A DNA stretch of 64,000 nucleotides, taken from a bacterium. GTDB lineage: Bacteria; Babelota; Babeliae; Babelales; Vermiphilaceae. A model generated the notes under the pieces. The model saw only the letters and a list, made by a program, of their open reading frames with translations. It was not told the origin of the DNA and did not search any database. The stretch lies in assembly GCA_021833825.1 (NCBI GenBank), contig JAKBEL010000010.1, positions 1 through 64,000 on the forward strand. The letters are read 5' to 3'. The position numbers were made by a program, and so were the translations under genes. Below are positions 1 through 9,594 of the stretch, one piece after another. Numbering within the stretch: the first letter of the stretch is position 1; each line of letters starts with the position of its first letter.

Positions 1-108
1 ATCAAACGGTTTAAAATAGTCGCTGATCGTTATCGTAATCGCAGAAAAAGGTTTGGCTTGCGATTTAATCTCATCGCAGGTATCTACAATTTTGAGCTCA
101 CAAATTAA
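1..108 (+). pseudogene. IS5-type transposase, C-terminal part (cut by window edge)
   Basis: An open frame enters from the left edge and stops with TAA at 106-108. Its peptide contains ADRYRNRRKRFG followed by LRFNLIAGIYN, which I recognise as the usual end of IS5-family DDE transposases. Only 35 residues are visible, so I cannot say whether the gene is intact upstream. The tail is followed by TTCAGAAGAGGTC, which may belong to the terminal repeat of the element; its partner lies outside the window. Confidence 0.6.
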
Positions 109-182
109 GTTTCAGAAGAGGTCTATTGAAAAATCTGAAGTTGATGGAGAATTTGAAGCTTAATAGATGAGCTTATTGTCTT

Positions 183-229
183 AAAAAGCAAAAGTGGCTC
201 GATATAATGTCGAGCCAATTTTGCTTTTT
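183..229. terminator. Bidirectional intrinsic terminator
   Basis: A perfect 20-bp inverted repeat (183-202 and 210-229) has the core GTGGCTCGA/TCGAGCCA-type stem, flanked by AAAAAGCAAAA on one side and TTTTGCTTTTT on the other. It would end transcription from both the transposase on the left and the barrel-protein gene arriving from the right. The loop is 7 nt. Confidence 0.85.
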
Positions 230-249
230 GATATATTCAAGCAGTTATA

Positions 250-2106
250 TTAGAATACAAAACCCCCTTTTACCCATACACCCCATTGTGAGAATGCTGA
301 TTCAGTTGAGCAGCTATGATTATTTCTAGCAAATTCGCCCATTGCACCCAGCCCAAGGAATGGTCTCCAGCAAGCGCAATCCCAGAAGTGGCTGACATTG
401 GCAAACACTTTGTTTGAGAATCCTTTTGTTCCTGCGCCACAGATGTCAAGGTCGTCGATAGTTAAAGTTACTGGTTGAATAGAGGTATAAGCAAATGTTG
501 ATACGCCTGCTGTATTATTGTTTAGACCTACAAAATTGATTCCATTTGCATCTCCAGCGTTAGCTGCCTGTGGATTATCAAGTCCTGTTGAACGATTTGG
601 ATTTTTACCTTGATGAATAGTTGCTAGACTTTCACTGCCAGCAAGTGCTACTGCTTGCTTGGAAACAATTGGAACAGAAGAGTTATCAATCTCTGCAAAA
701 CCAAATACCGAAGCATCACCTTTTAGAGCCCATGTGTTTGTTGCAAGTGGGCCTGATGTGTTACAACCGGCCGATATCTTTTCTTGCCCTCTATACCAGA
801 GTTCATAACCAAGATCGAAGGTGAAGTTAGAGCGTGAGTAGGTCAGCATGGTTGCCCAATCGATCTGCACATTGGTGCTTACATCAACGCAAAGAGTTGT
901 TAAATTAGCAACTGGCGCAAAGACTCCTGCAAATTTATAATCAGATAATGTGTCTACATTAAGTAAGTTACCATACAAGTATGGAGAAGAATTAGTAGTT
1001 AACTGTTCAGCTAACATGTAACGGCTTAATGGTTTGTTTTGCAAATCAAAGGTGCGTTTCTGTTTAGATTTAAACAGATGAGTAATGTTTGCTTGGCTGA
1101 ATAATGTTACGCGGTGAGTATCATTGCAATCTCTCCACAATACATAATCACCCTTGATTAATGCACCAAGTTCCCAATGATGGCCATTACCAATAATCGG
1201 TTCAAAGAGATAACGAGCATGAGGTCTGTTGCCGGTAGGCGCTGCAAGTATTGCACCAATACCGAAACTATAACGTTCGCAGTTTAACCAATCATAACCG
1301 AGCCACATACGCAGATCTGCAAGCCCTGTTTTGGTTAATGAATCACATGGGTCGACTGCCCAACGTGCATATTGTAATGTTTGGAATGTTTCGCTAAATG
1401 AATTGCCAAGAGCATCAGTTCCGCTTAAAGTTGGAGCGGCTTGACCTGAAACAAATTCGCTAAAACTGCTGAGTAATTTGCCTCCATCAATGCCGCCAGG
1501 AGCAAAATAACCTTCAACATAACCAGTTGTTCCGCCAGTGTTGATAACATCTTCGCAAACATGAAGATTCCATTTAGTGCTCGTGATTGGTGCATGAATA
1601 TAGAAGTAGAGTCCGCATAGCCATTGGTCAAGGCGAACATATCCTTGAATGTCACCAATGAAGGTTGTTGCTCGTGGATTGAAGTTTAAAACACTCTGAA
1701 ATTTAGGAGAGAGTCCAAAATAATCGGCAAGCCAATCATTATCACCACGGCTTGCAACTTCGCTACCACTAATATTGATCGCTTGACAGCTGCCATTTAA
1801 ACTTGGTCCAAATAGACGGCGTGTAATATCTGGTGATCTAAATGATTTTTCAAATTCAAGTGTTGCTCCAATAAATCCTGGCCAACATTGGTCGCTGCAT
1901 GTCAATTCATCAATAATATCGGTGACGCCAACAAGTTGACGCGCAAGATCAACACTCTGTGATCGAGGGCTGAAATAGGGAACTACAAGATTATAATTGT
2001 TCTCATCAGAGCATGATGTTGAGCAAGATGATGAGCAGCTAGCAAGAGCGGCAAAAGTGGGTAAAAAGAGCGCTGCTATACAGAGCTTCGTATATAATTG
2101 TTTCAT
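250..2106 (-). CDS. Putative outer-membrane beta-barrel surface protein, paralog 1 of 3
   Basis: This 618-residue protein begins with a signal peptide (MKQLYTKLCIAALFLPTFA) followed by a Cys/Ser-rich stretch (ASCSSSCSTSC), which could be a lipidation site. It shares with its two downstream neighbours an N-terminal SPRSQ...ARQLVG motif, a central FEPIIGNGHHWELG motif and a C-terminal end WVKGGFVF with terminal Phe, typical of barrel proteins inserted by the BAM machinery. Alternating hydrophobic strands run through the mature part. An AAAGGAT box precedes the start. I do not recognise a named family; surface location is inferred from the signal peptide and the C-terminal aromatic residue. Confidence 0.8.
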   Translation of the reverse strand: MKQLYTKLCIAALFLPTFAALASCSSSCSTSCSDENNYNLVVPYFSPRSQSVDLARQLVGVTDIIDELTCSDQCWPGFIGATLEFEKSFRSPDITRRLFGPSLNGSCQAINISGSEVASRGDNDWLADYFGLSPKFQSVLNFNPRATTFIGDIQGYVRLDQWLCGLYFYIHAPITSTKWNLHVCEDVINTGGTTGYVEGYFAPGGIDGGKLLSSFSEFVSGQAAPTLSGTDALGNSFSETFQTLQYARWAVDPCDSLTKTGLADLRMWLGYDWLNCERYSFGIGAILAAPTGNRPHARYLFEPIIGNGHHWELGALIKGDYVLWRDCNDTHRVTLFSQANITHLFKSKQKRTFDLQNKPLSRYMLAEQLTTNSSPYLYGNLLNVDTLSDYKFAGVFAPVANLTTLCVDVSTNVQIDWATMLTYSRSNFTFDLGYELWYRGQEKISAGCNTSGPLATNTWALKGDASVFGFAEIDNSSVPIVSKQAVALAGSESLATIHQGKNPNRSTGLDNPQAANAGDANGINFVGLNNNTAGVSTFAYTSIQPVTLTIDDLDICGAGTKGFSNKVFANVSHFWDCACWRPFLGLGAMGEFARNNHSCSTESAFSQWGVWVKGGFVF

Positions 2107-2264
2107 ACTTTTATATCCTTTTTTTAATATATTTTATTACGACAGATCTTTATAGAGAAGAAACCAAGACTGCTCCTTTCATTTATCTTACTGATTACTG
2201 TTTTAATGCGTCGTCTCATCTTTTATAGATATACATAATAAGTTCACTCTCTCTTGTCAATGGT

Positions 2265-4100
2265 TTAATTGAAAGAGATTCCTCCTTTAATCCAAATGCC
2301 CCATTGAGATATTGCATAGTCTTTACAGCCAAATTCAAGCTCGAGTCCAGCACCAATAAAAGGTATGGGTCTGTTGCAAGCTGCATCAGTCTGTAAGTAA
2401 TTAAAGTAGATAAATAGTTTATTAGAGCATCCTGTTGATTGATCTGCGCAAAGGTCAATCTGCTCTTCAGAAATGAAGATTGGATTATTTGATGTATTTG
2501 TCTGTAGGCCATTTGCAGATGTTGTGCGATCATTAAGGGTTGTCGATGCATTATTAAAATCTGCCGCAGCAAAAAAACGATTATCAATGCCAGGGTTGCG
2601 TGTTGGGCGTATGCCATCAATGCCCCCCATATCACCATCGAGGCCTACAAAATTATTAGTTCCTCCATGAATGGTCGCTTCACTCTCCGTTGCAGAGAGT
2701 GCGATTGGAATATTGTTATCGATTAATGGATTAAAATCACCGGTGAACCCAAAAACATAAGCATCTCCTTTTAATGACCATAATTCATTATCAAGAGTAT
2801 ATCTATTTTTTGCTTTTGTAATTATCTCGTGGCTTCGATACCAACCGTTATAACCAAAATCCATATTAAAATTGTTATGCATGTATGAGAGCATAATCGT
2901 TGCATCGATCTGTATTTGTGATTTTACTTTTACTGAGCGTTGTGTCAAATTGGCAACTGGTGAATAATGCGATGCAAATTGAGCAGAAGGTGTTGATAGA
3001 TTTTCTGGATCTACATTATCGGGCAGTAGTGCAGCCTGCAAATGTTCAACGCGAGAGGTCATCTCTTGCGCTAACATCCAACGGCTGTTAGGTTTGCATT
3101 TTAGATCAAACACTCTGCATTGTGTTGCATTAAACATATGGGTTATGTCTGCTAAAAAATATAGCATCCATTGTTTCTCTTCGTTTTCAGAAACATAAAA
3201 AGTATGATGTCCCCAGAGTTGCATACCAATTTCCCAATGATGCCCATTGCCAACAATCGGTTCAAAAATAAATTCACCTTTTGGGCGTGTGCCAGTTGGA
3301 ATAACAGTGCGTAGGCCAGCCCCTACATGTGACCATTTGGTTAGAATAACATTCCAACCAAGAACAGCCTGAATATCGGCCATAGCTGTTCTATTTTTAT
3401 CACAACGATAAAAATCTGGAATCATCTTTGCAGCTTTTAGAGGGGAGAATGTAACTAGATCTCCTAAATCTGGTCTTTTTTCACGAAATACAAAATCGGT
3501 GAAGTTTGCAAGCAGATCAGTTCGGTTAACGCCCACATTATCTCCAGTTGCAATCTCATTGAAATAACCGGGGGGCTGATTGGCGATACCCTCTTTATTG
3601 ACCGCTTCAAAATAATTAAGGTCCCATTTTGTATAGGCGATTGGCACGTGAATTGTTGCATAGAGACCAGGTTTTAGATGGTTGAGCCCAAAGTACCAAT
3701 AGAGATCTAAAGTGGTATTGAGAATGAGTGGTTCAAATCGCACGGTACTATTGAAATCTCTTGGAAGGCCCGCATAATCAGCAAGCCAATCTTTCTCTTT
3801 GTTTCGTTGAGAAACTCCACTACCGGTTATATCCAGAGCAGACAGGGTGGGGGTGCGTAAATCGGATCCAAAGAGCATGTCAGCGATCCGATTCGGCTCA
3901 AATGACCGTGTATATGTTAAAGTGCCGGACCATACACCATAATAATAATCTGATGGTCTATTGATATATTGTGTTAACCCAACAAGTTCACGTGCACTAT
4001 CTTGCCCTTGTGAACGGTAACTAATATAGGGCATTGCCCTATAGTCTCCTTGTAAAGATGTTATCCATACAATACTTATGCATAGAATATGTTTCATCAT
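2265..4100 (-). CDS. Putative outer-membrane beta-barrel surface protein, paralog 2 of 3
   Basis: This 611-residue protein has a short signal peptide (MMKHILCISIVWITSLQG), the SYRSQGQDSARELVGLT motif, a central FEPIVGNGHHWEIG motif and a C-terminal WIKGGISFN. It has far fewer cysteines than its two neighbours, so disulfide content differs across the family. A GAGGAAAA ribosome binding site precedes two consecutive ATG codons; the first is used here. It lies between two paralogs on the same strand with 57-158 bp gaps, consistent with tandem duplication. Confidence 0.8.
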   Translation of the reverse strand: MMKHILCISIVWITSLQGDYRAMPYISYRSQGQDSARELVGLTQYINRPSDYYYGVWSGTLTYTRSFEPNRIADMLFGSDLRTPTLSALDITGSGVSQRNKEKDWLADYAGLPRDFNSTVRFEPLILNTTLDLYWYFGLNHLKPGLYATIHVPIAYTKWDLNYFEAVNKEGIANQPPGYFNEIATGDNVGVNRTDLLANFTDFVFREKRPDLGDLVTFSPLKAAKMIPDFYRCDKNRTAMADIQAVLGWNVILTKWSHVGAGLRTVIPTGTRPKGEFIFEPIVGNGHHWEIGMQLWGHHTFYVSENEEKQWMLYFLADITHMFNATQCRVFDLKCKPNSRWMLAQEMTSRVEHLQAALLPDNVDPENLSTPSAQFASHYSPVANLTQRSVKVKSQIQIDATIMLSYMHNNFNMDFGYNGWYRSHEIITKAKNRYTLDNELWSLKGDAYVFGFTGDFNPLIDNNIPIALSATESEATIHGGTNNFVGLDGDMGGIDGIRPTRNPGIDNRFFAAADFNNASTTLNDRTTSANGLQTNTSNNPIFISEEQIDLCADQSTGCSNKLFIYFNYLQTDAACNRPIPFIGAGLELEFGCKDYAISQWGIWIKGGISFN

Positions 4101-4157
4101 AATAGGTTTTCCTCAGGAGAGTATCATGGTACACAATACTCTCCTTTGTAGTATTAC

Positions 4158-6035
4158 TTAATTAAATGAAACGCCACCTTTAATCCAGAAGCCCCATTGT
4201 GAGAGTGCGCATCTTCTGCAATCGGATTCATTACAGTTGTAGCAGGTGGTCGATGGAGTACATGACCCAGTTGTGCAAGTTGAAGAGCAAGGATTTCTAT
4301 TGCAGAGTGATGTTTCACAAGAGTTATCTTTCATTGCAAATTCAACTTCAGCGCCAAAGCCTAAGTATGGGGTCCAATCTTCATTGTCGAGCCATGAATA
4401 GCTAACATGAGTGAACACTTTTTGTGACAATCCTTTAGTGCGAGCTGCTTTGAAATCAACATCATCTAATGTCAAAAGAATAGGATTATTTGATGTTTGT
4501 GTCTGTGAGCCATTTGGTTGATTTAAGAGTAATACCGTTGCTGCCTGATTTTCTCCGGCAACAGCCCATTGGAGGTTATCAACACCATTGTTAATTAACG
4601 AGCCATTATTTGTACCAACATGAATAGTTGCACTGCTTTCTGTTGCAGAGAGGGCAACTGGTGATCCAGCAGGAGTGTCTGGTGTTGTGGGAATGTCACC
4701 ATTAGTAAATCCAAAGGTGAAAGCATCACCTTTTAATGCCCATTTTTGACTCTGGATAAGTGGTGGGCATGAACAGTTTGGAGTTATTTTTTCACAGGTG
4801 CGAGCCCAGAAGTTGTAACCAAGATCCCAACTGAATCCACAACGAGTGTAATTTAATAGCACAACAATGTCAGCTTGAACGCCAACAGTGGTATCAACCT
4901 CTTGAAGTGTTAGGTTTGCAACGGGAGCATAAAGATCTTTGAACTGATTATTAGGAACAGTACTATTATCTGTAACATTCTCCATGGTATTTGAGAGTAG
5001 TAGGTTGACAGGGTTGTCCATACGCTCTGCTAACATATAGCGACTATTCGGTTTACATTTTAAATCAAAGAATCGATATTGATGCGCTTTGAACATATGA
5101 GTTATATTTGCCTGTATCCAACCAGATAAGAATTTCTCTTCACATTCACTTCGCCAGAATGTTGCATGTCCCCATAGTAATCCACCAAGTTCCCAATGGT
5201 GACCATTACCAACAATAGGTTCAAAGATGAATTGACCTTTAGGGCGAGATCCTGTTGGTGCAGCGCCCAAAATACCTAAGCCAAAGTGGTAATCAACATC
5301 TTGTAAAAAGTTCCATCCTAATGCAAATCTGATATCAGCAAGAGCTGTGTCTGATTTGCTCTCCGGAGAGATTCGAGCAGCTTGTAGTGGTGCGATATAG
5401 ATGTCATTTCCAAGATTAATGCCATTACAATCAGTCGCATATTCGGTAAAACTGTTTCTTAATGTTGCTCGTGGAACTGCTTGCGGAGTGAAGTAGCCGA
5501 TTGGGTAATTTGCAGATCCTTCTGCGACAATGCATTCCTCAAAATTTAGGTCCCATCGAGAGTTAACAATTGGCGTATGTATAAAGCAGAACAATCCACA
5601 TAGCCATTCGTCAAGGCCTAAATAGAGATAAAAATCGACCAAAAAGTTGGTAACTCGTGGCCTGAATGTTAGGTTGCTTTCAAAGTCGGTTGGGAGTCCA
5701 AAGTAGTCAGCGAGCCAATCATTTGGTCCGCGATCTGCGACAGTGCTGCCAGATATTGTAATAGCAGATGATTCACAGCCATTAAGGCTGTTGCCAAAAA
5801 GAGATTCTGCAATGCGATTATTGTCAAAGGAGCGGGTGTATTCTGGTGTAACGGCAAATGTTCCATAAAATTTTTCCATATCAAAAATATTGATATGATT
5901 GGTCAATCCAGCAAGTTCTCGGGCAGCATTGACTCCTTGTGATCGTGGGCTATACAGTTGAGCAACTGAACAGGCGGCTTGTAATTGGTATGTGCCAAAA
6001 AGTAGATAGATTAAAGATAGATAAACTCTCTTCAT
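4158..6035 (-). CDS. Putative outer-membrane beta-barrel surface protein, paralog 3 of 3
   Basis: This 625-residue protein has a signal peptide (MKRVYLSLIYLLFGTYQLQA), the SPRSQGVNAARELAGLT motif, a central FEPIVGNGHHWELG motif and a C-terminal WIKGGVSFN. A Cys-rich insertion near residues 575-610 (pattern CNRNPCSSTC...CYNCNESDCRRC) is absent from paralog 2 and looks like a disulfide-stabilised extracellular loop. An AAGGAATCC box lies ahead of the ATG. It is the first gene of the leftward tandem, and the promoter probably lies in the 187 bp shared with the divergent uppP. Confidence 0.8.
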   Translation of the reverse strand: MKRVYLSLIYLLFGTYQLQAACSVAQLYSPRSQGVNAARELAGLTNHINIFDMEKFYGTFAVTPEYTRSFDNNRIAESLFGNSLNGCESSAITISGSTVADRGPNDWLADYFGLPTDFESNLTFRPRVTNFLVDFYLYLGLDEWLCGLFCFIHTPIVNSRWDLNFEECIVAEGSANYPIGYFTPQAVPRATLRNSFTEYATDCNGINLGNDIYIAPLQAARISPESKSDTALADIRFALGWNFLQDVDYHFGLGILGAAPTGSRPKGQFIFEPIVGNGHHWELGGLLWGHATFWRSECEEKFLSGWIQANITHMFKAHQYRFFDLKCKPNSRYMLAERMDNPVNLLLSNTMENVTDNSTVPNNQFKDLYAPVANLTLQEVDTTVGVQADIVVLLNYTRCGFSWDLGYNFWARTCEKITPNCSCPPLIQSQKWALKGDAFTFGFTNGDIPTTPDTPAGSPVALSATESSATIHVGTNNGSLINNGVDNLQWAVAGENQAATVLLLNQPNGSQTQTSNNPILLTLDDVDFKAARTKGLSQKVFTHVSYSWLDNEDWTPYLGFGAEVEFAMKDNSCETSLCNRNPCSSTCTTGSCTPSTTCYNCNESDCRRCALSQWGFWIKGGVSFN

Positions 6036-6222
6036 GAAAGGATTCCTTTTTTGTTTGTAAAATGCTTCAATGTAATTTTTTGTTTAAAAAAATGCAGATC
6101 TTAACATCCTCCTCTTGCATTATCTCTTGCTTAATATTATGTATGTCCTTACTTTAGTGGAATTAATTTTTTTTTCAATAGAAGTTTGTGTTTAAGATAT
6201 CAGGGTGTAAGGAGATTTCACT

Positions 6223-6999
6223 ATGATCTGTTGTTATTTTTTAATCGTGATGCAAATTATTTTTGAGAGTTTTCCTATAAGCAGCTCAGGACACTGTTTT
6301 TTATTGGAGCATATGTTTATAAACTGTCAGTTGCCATCCCAATATAACCATTTGCGATCATATATTATGTATGCGCTCCATATTCCGACGGCGCTGGTAA
6401 TTATGCTCTATTTTTTTAAAGAATGGTCTTTTCCATTTAAGCATGTAGAGCGCTGCTGGCCTATTATTTTAAAGATTATTTTATATACTGCATCTGCTGA
6501 TCTGATTACGCTCTCTTTATACATACTTAAACAATCGGTTGAAGTGCATATGCCACTTTCAATAGGATTCATTGTTACGGCATTGAGTCTTTATAGTCTG
6601 CGTTGGTGCAAAGATGTTGAGTTGCAACCTTGGAGTCTATCTAAAGCAATTATATTAGGATTAGTCCAATCAATAGCTTTTTTGCCCGGAATATCTCGAT
6701 TGGGAATAACGTTTGTTGCTGCGCGCTGGATGTCAATATCTTCTCGAAGGGCCTTTCAAATTGCATTATTGATTCAGTTTCCATTGATCATAATAAGTAG
6801 TTCTTACGCACTATACATTTTAAGTCCAATCTATAGTGAACTATTGAATATGATCTCTCTATCGGTTATGCTAGGTGCAGGAGTAATTGCCTATATAGGA
6901 ATATCTCTTGTTGGGTATATGGTCAAATGGCATATTATGTGGTTATGGAGCATATATATGTTAATTCCTATTATAATAAGTATTTTATGGGAGGTCTGA
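6223..6999 (+). CDS. uppP: Undecaprenyl-diphosphatase UppP/BacA
   Basis: UppP removes a phosphate from undecaprenyl diphosphate, recycling the lipid carrier for peptidoglycan and other envelope polymers. The protein has multiple membrane segments and the two family motifs: QxxxE plus PISSSGH at residues 11-25, and PGISRLG at about 165-171, keeping the catalytic Arg though the usual SRSG is SRLG. At 258 residues it is slightly short at the N-terminus. AAGGAG lies 8 nt before the ATG. Its stop codon overlaps the ftsK start in an ATGA junction, so the two are translationally coupled. Confidence 0.9.
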   Translation: MICCYFLIVMQIIFESFPISSSGHCFLLEHMFINCQLPSQYNHLRSYIMYALHIPTALVIMLYFFKEWSFPFKHVERCWPIILKIILYTASADLITLSLYILKQSVEVHMPLSIGFIVTALSLYSLRWCKDVELQPWSLSKAIILGLVQSIAFLPGISRLGITFVAARWMSISSRRAFQIALLIQFPLIIISSSYALYILSPIYSELLNMISLSVMLGAGVIAYIGISLVGYMVKWHIMWLWSIYMLIPIIISILWEV

Positions 7000-9371
7000 T
7001 GAAAAATATATGTGCATATGTTATGTGGTATTTAGATAGATACAAAAGCTCTTTCATAGGATTGTTATTCTTTGCGTCAGCAATGTTTTTGGCTTTAGCG
7101 CTCTATTCTTTTTGTCCAACTGATCAATCATGGTTCTATTATGCAAGTGATGCACAACCAGTAGTCAATAGTGGCGGTATTGCGGGTGCGTATATTGCAG
7201 GATTGTTTTTATATCTTTTTGGTAGTGCGTCACTCATATGTATACCGTTACTATTTTTTGTTGGCTATATTCTCTTTTTTAATAGAACAATTAAAGAGCA
7301 TGTAGAAAGAATTGTTGCAGGTATTTTTTGTGTGGTCATATATGCAGGATTATTGTATCTGTATAAAGTTGATCTTTTAGGATATTGGTATGCGGGTGGA
7401 TATGCTGGGCGCCATCTTATTTTGATTCTTCAGAAATTGCTAGATCGTTTCTGTATACAAGTTTTTTTGCATACTATGTTTTTTGCATCGTTGATTTTGT
7501 GGTTGAGGTTTTCGTTTATAGGGATTGTTCATTATGCGCTTCGGGTGGTGAGATTCATGGTCAGCTATCGCCTTTGGTCGCCGGTGTATAATGTTGCTTT
7601 GATTATATTGTGGATTACAGCGCAACCAGTTGTCTGGTTTTATAGTGCAGTTATTGGTTTGTCAAAGATTGATGCATTGCCGGGTGATCGACAGGATGAG
7701 AGGTTGTTATCATATGTTCCTTTTAATGTAGAATCGCCTTTTGAAGAGCCTGCTCAAGAAAATGAGGTGTTAGATATAGAGTCTTTTGCAAATGTATCTG
7801 ATCAAGAGGTGGTATATGTTGCTCAAGGTGATATAGAAGAAGATCTGGCAATCAATGATTTTATTGGTGACCAGGATGAAAGTTTTGAAGCACAAACTCA
7901 AGAGGTGCTTTCTGTTGAAAATGATGATCAAGGAGGCATGATTACTGAGCAAGAGAATCAAGAAGAGCCATACATTTTGAGTAAAGTGACCGGCTATACA
8001 TTGCCTAACTTGGATATTTTTATTGGTAACCAAGAGGAGCGTGATAATGCGGATGTATTACAACATTTACAGGAGCAGGCGCAGTTGCTTGAGCAAAAAT
8101 TAGAACGATTTGGTGTAAGTGGCAAAATTGTCTCTATTAAACGTGGGCCTGTTGTTACGCTTTTTGAATATCAACCAGACATTGATTCAAAAATCAGTAA
8201 AATCACAGCGCTTGAAGATGATCTTGCTCTTGCATTACAAGCATTGAGCATTCGTATTATTGCGCCAATTCCGGGAAAGCCTTTTGTCGGCTTTGAGGTT
8301 TCTAATCGTAAGCGAAAAAATGTTTTATTAGCCGATGTCTTACGATCAGATGTTCTTGAGCGGTTTGAAGGTTATTTACCATTGGCGCTTGGTCAAGATA
8401 CAATTGGTAATAATGTTATTGTTGATCTTGCGCGTATGCCGCATCTGTTAATTGCAGGGTCAACAGGATCTGGAAAATCGGTTGCATTAAATACAATGCT
8501 TGTCAGCCTTCTGTGTCGACTCACCCCAGATGAATTACGACTTGTTCTTATCGATCCTAAACGTCTTGAATTTGCATCATATGCTGATATAGCTCATCTG
8601 TTGTTTCCTATTGTGACTCATCCTAAAAAGGCTGCGCCGGTTCTTAAATGGGTTGTGCAGCAGATGGAGGAGCGCTATGAATTAATGGCTCAATATGGAG
8701 CGCGAAATATACAGGATTTTAATATTGTTATGAAAAAGATAGGCAAAGAAGCATTGCCATTTATTGTAGTTATTATTGATGAACTTGCAGATTTAATGAT
8801 GACTGCAGGGCGCGAAGTTGAAGATCTTATAGCTCGCATAACTCAGATGGCACGCGCTGCCGGGATTCATTTGGTTGTTGCAACTCAACGTCCATCAGTT
8901 GACGTTATTACTGGTCTCATCAAAGTGAATTTCCCAAGTAGAATATCATTTAGAGTAACCTCTAAAATAGATTCACGAACTATTTTAGATTGTAGCGGCG
9001 CTGATAAATTGCTCGGTCGAGGAGATATGCTCTTTTTGGATTCACAAGATGCAAGTTTAAAACGTCTGCATGGAGCATATGTTTCAGATAATGAGATTGA
9101 TCAACTTGTTCTGCATATTAAAAATCAACAAGAGGTGCAGTACTTAGATTTTCAGGCTGAAGTAGAACAGCTTGAAGGTGATATTGATAAAGATGATATT
9201 TATGCCGATGTTCTTGAGTATCTTGAAGAGATTGATGAGATATCTATCTCTCTGTTGCAACGAAAATTTAGAATAGGTTATAACAGATCTGCTCGGATTA
9301 TCGACATGCTTGAGGCAGAAGGCTTGATCAGTTCTTCTGGAAATGGAAAGACACGATCTGTCATTAGATGA
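6999..9371 (+). CDS. ftsK: DNA translocase FtsK
   Basis: FtsK is a septum-anchored hexameric pump that clears chromosome ends during division. This 790-residue copy has about four N-terminal membrane segments, a short acidic linker (residues about 225-330), the motor domain with Walker A GSTGSGKS near residue 487 and Walker B VIIDELADL near 590, and a C-terminal winged-helix gamma domain (LLQRKFRIGYNRSA). I chose the ATG at 6999 rather than an in-frame ATG at 6927 because GGGAGG sits just upstream and it overlaps the uppP stop. The linker is much shorter than in E. coli. Confidence 0.95.
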   Translation: MKNICAYVMWYLDRYKSSFIGLLFFASAMFLALALYSFCPTDQSWFYYASDAQPVVNSGGIAGAYIAGLFLYLFGSASLICIPLLFFVGYILFFNRTIKEHVERIVAGIFCVVIYAGLLYLYKVDLLGYWYAGGYAGRHLILILQKLLDRFCIQVFLHTMFFASLILWLRFSFIGIVHYALRVVRFMVSYRLWSPVYNVALIILWITAQPVVWFYSAVIGLSKIDALPGDRQDERLLSYVPFNVESPFEEPAQENEVLDIESFANVSDQEVVYVAQGDIEEDLAINDFIGDQDESFEAQTQEVLSVENDDQGGMITEQENQEEPYILSKVTGYTLPNLDIFIGNQEERDNADVLQHLQEQAQLLEQKLERFGVSGKIVSIKRGPVVTLFEYQPDIDSKISKITALEDDLALALQALSIRIIAPIPGKPFVGFEVSNRKRKNVLLADVLRSDVLERFEGYLPLALGQDTIGNNVIVDLARMPHLLIAGSTGSGKSVALNTMLVSLLCRLTPDELRLVLIDPKRLEFASYADIAHLLFPIVTHPKKAAPVLKWVVQQMEERYELMAQYGARNIQDFNIVMKKIGKEALPFIVVIIDELADLMMTAGREVEDLIARITQMARAAGIHLVVATQRPSVDVITGLIKVNFPSRISFRVTSKIDSRTILDCSGADKLLGRGDMLFLDSQDASLKRLHGAYVSDNEIDQLVLHIKNQQEVQYLDFQAEVEQLEGDIDKDDIYADVLEYLEEIDEISISLLQRKFRIGYNRSARIIDMLEAEGLISSSGNGKTRSVIR

Positions 9372-9594
9372 TTAGATAAAAGCATTTATTTAAAATCATT
9401 TTTTTTCAGAATGAAAAATTTTTAAAAAAATTTTTCATATACCTTCGGTCTCTTTTTACAGGTTTGATTTTTGATAAAAAATAATTATTGCTTGACAAAT
9501 GTAAAAAAAATAGCCATTTTTTTCTCCATCATGGTCAGATATGTATACCTTAAACATGTGTGATAAGATCACAGGAAAAGGGCGGAGATTATCA

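Noticed and set aside
2216-2638. 140-codon open frame on the minus strand
   Set aside because: It overlaps the second barrel-protein gene in another frame; the barrel frame carries the conserved family motifs and C-terminus.
7770-8033. 87-codon minus-strand frame within ftsK
   Set aside because: It is the complement of the low-complexity acidic linker of ftsK and has no coding features.
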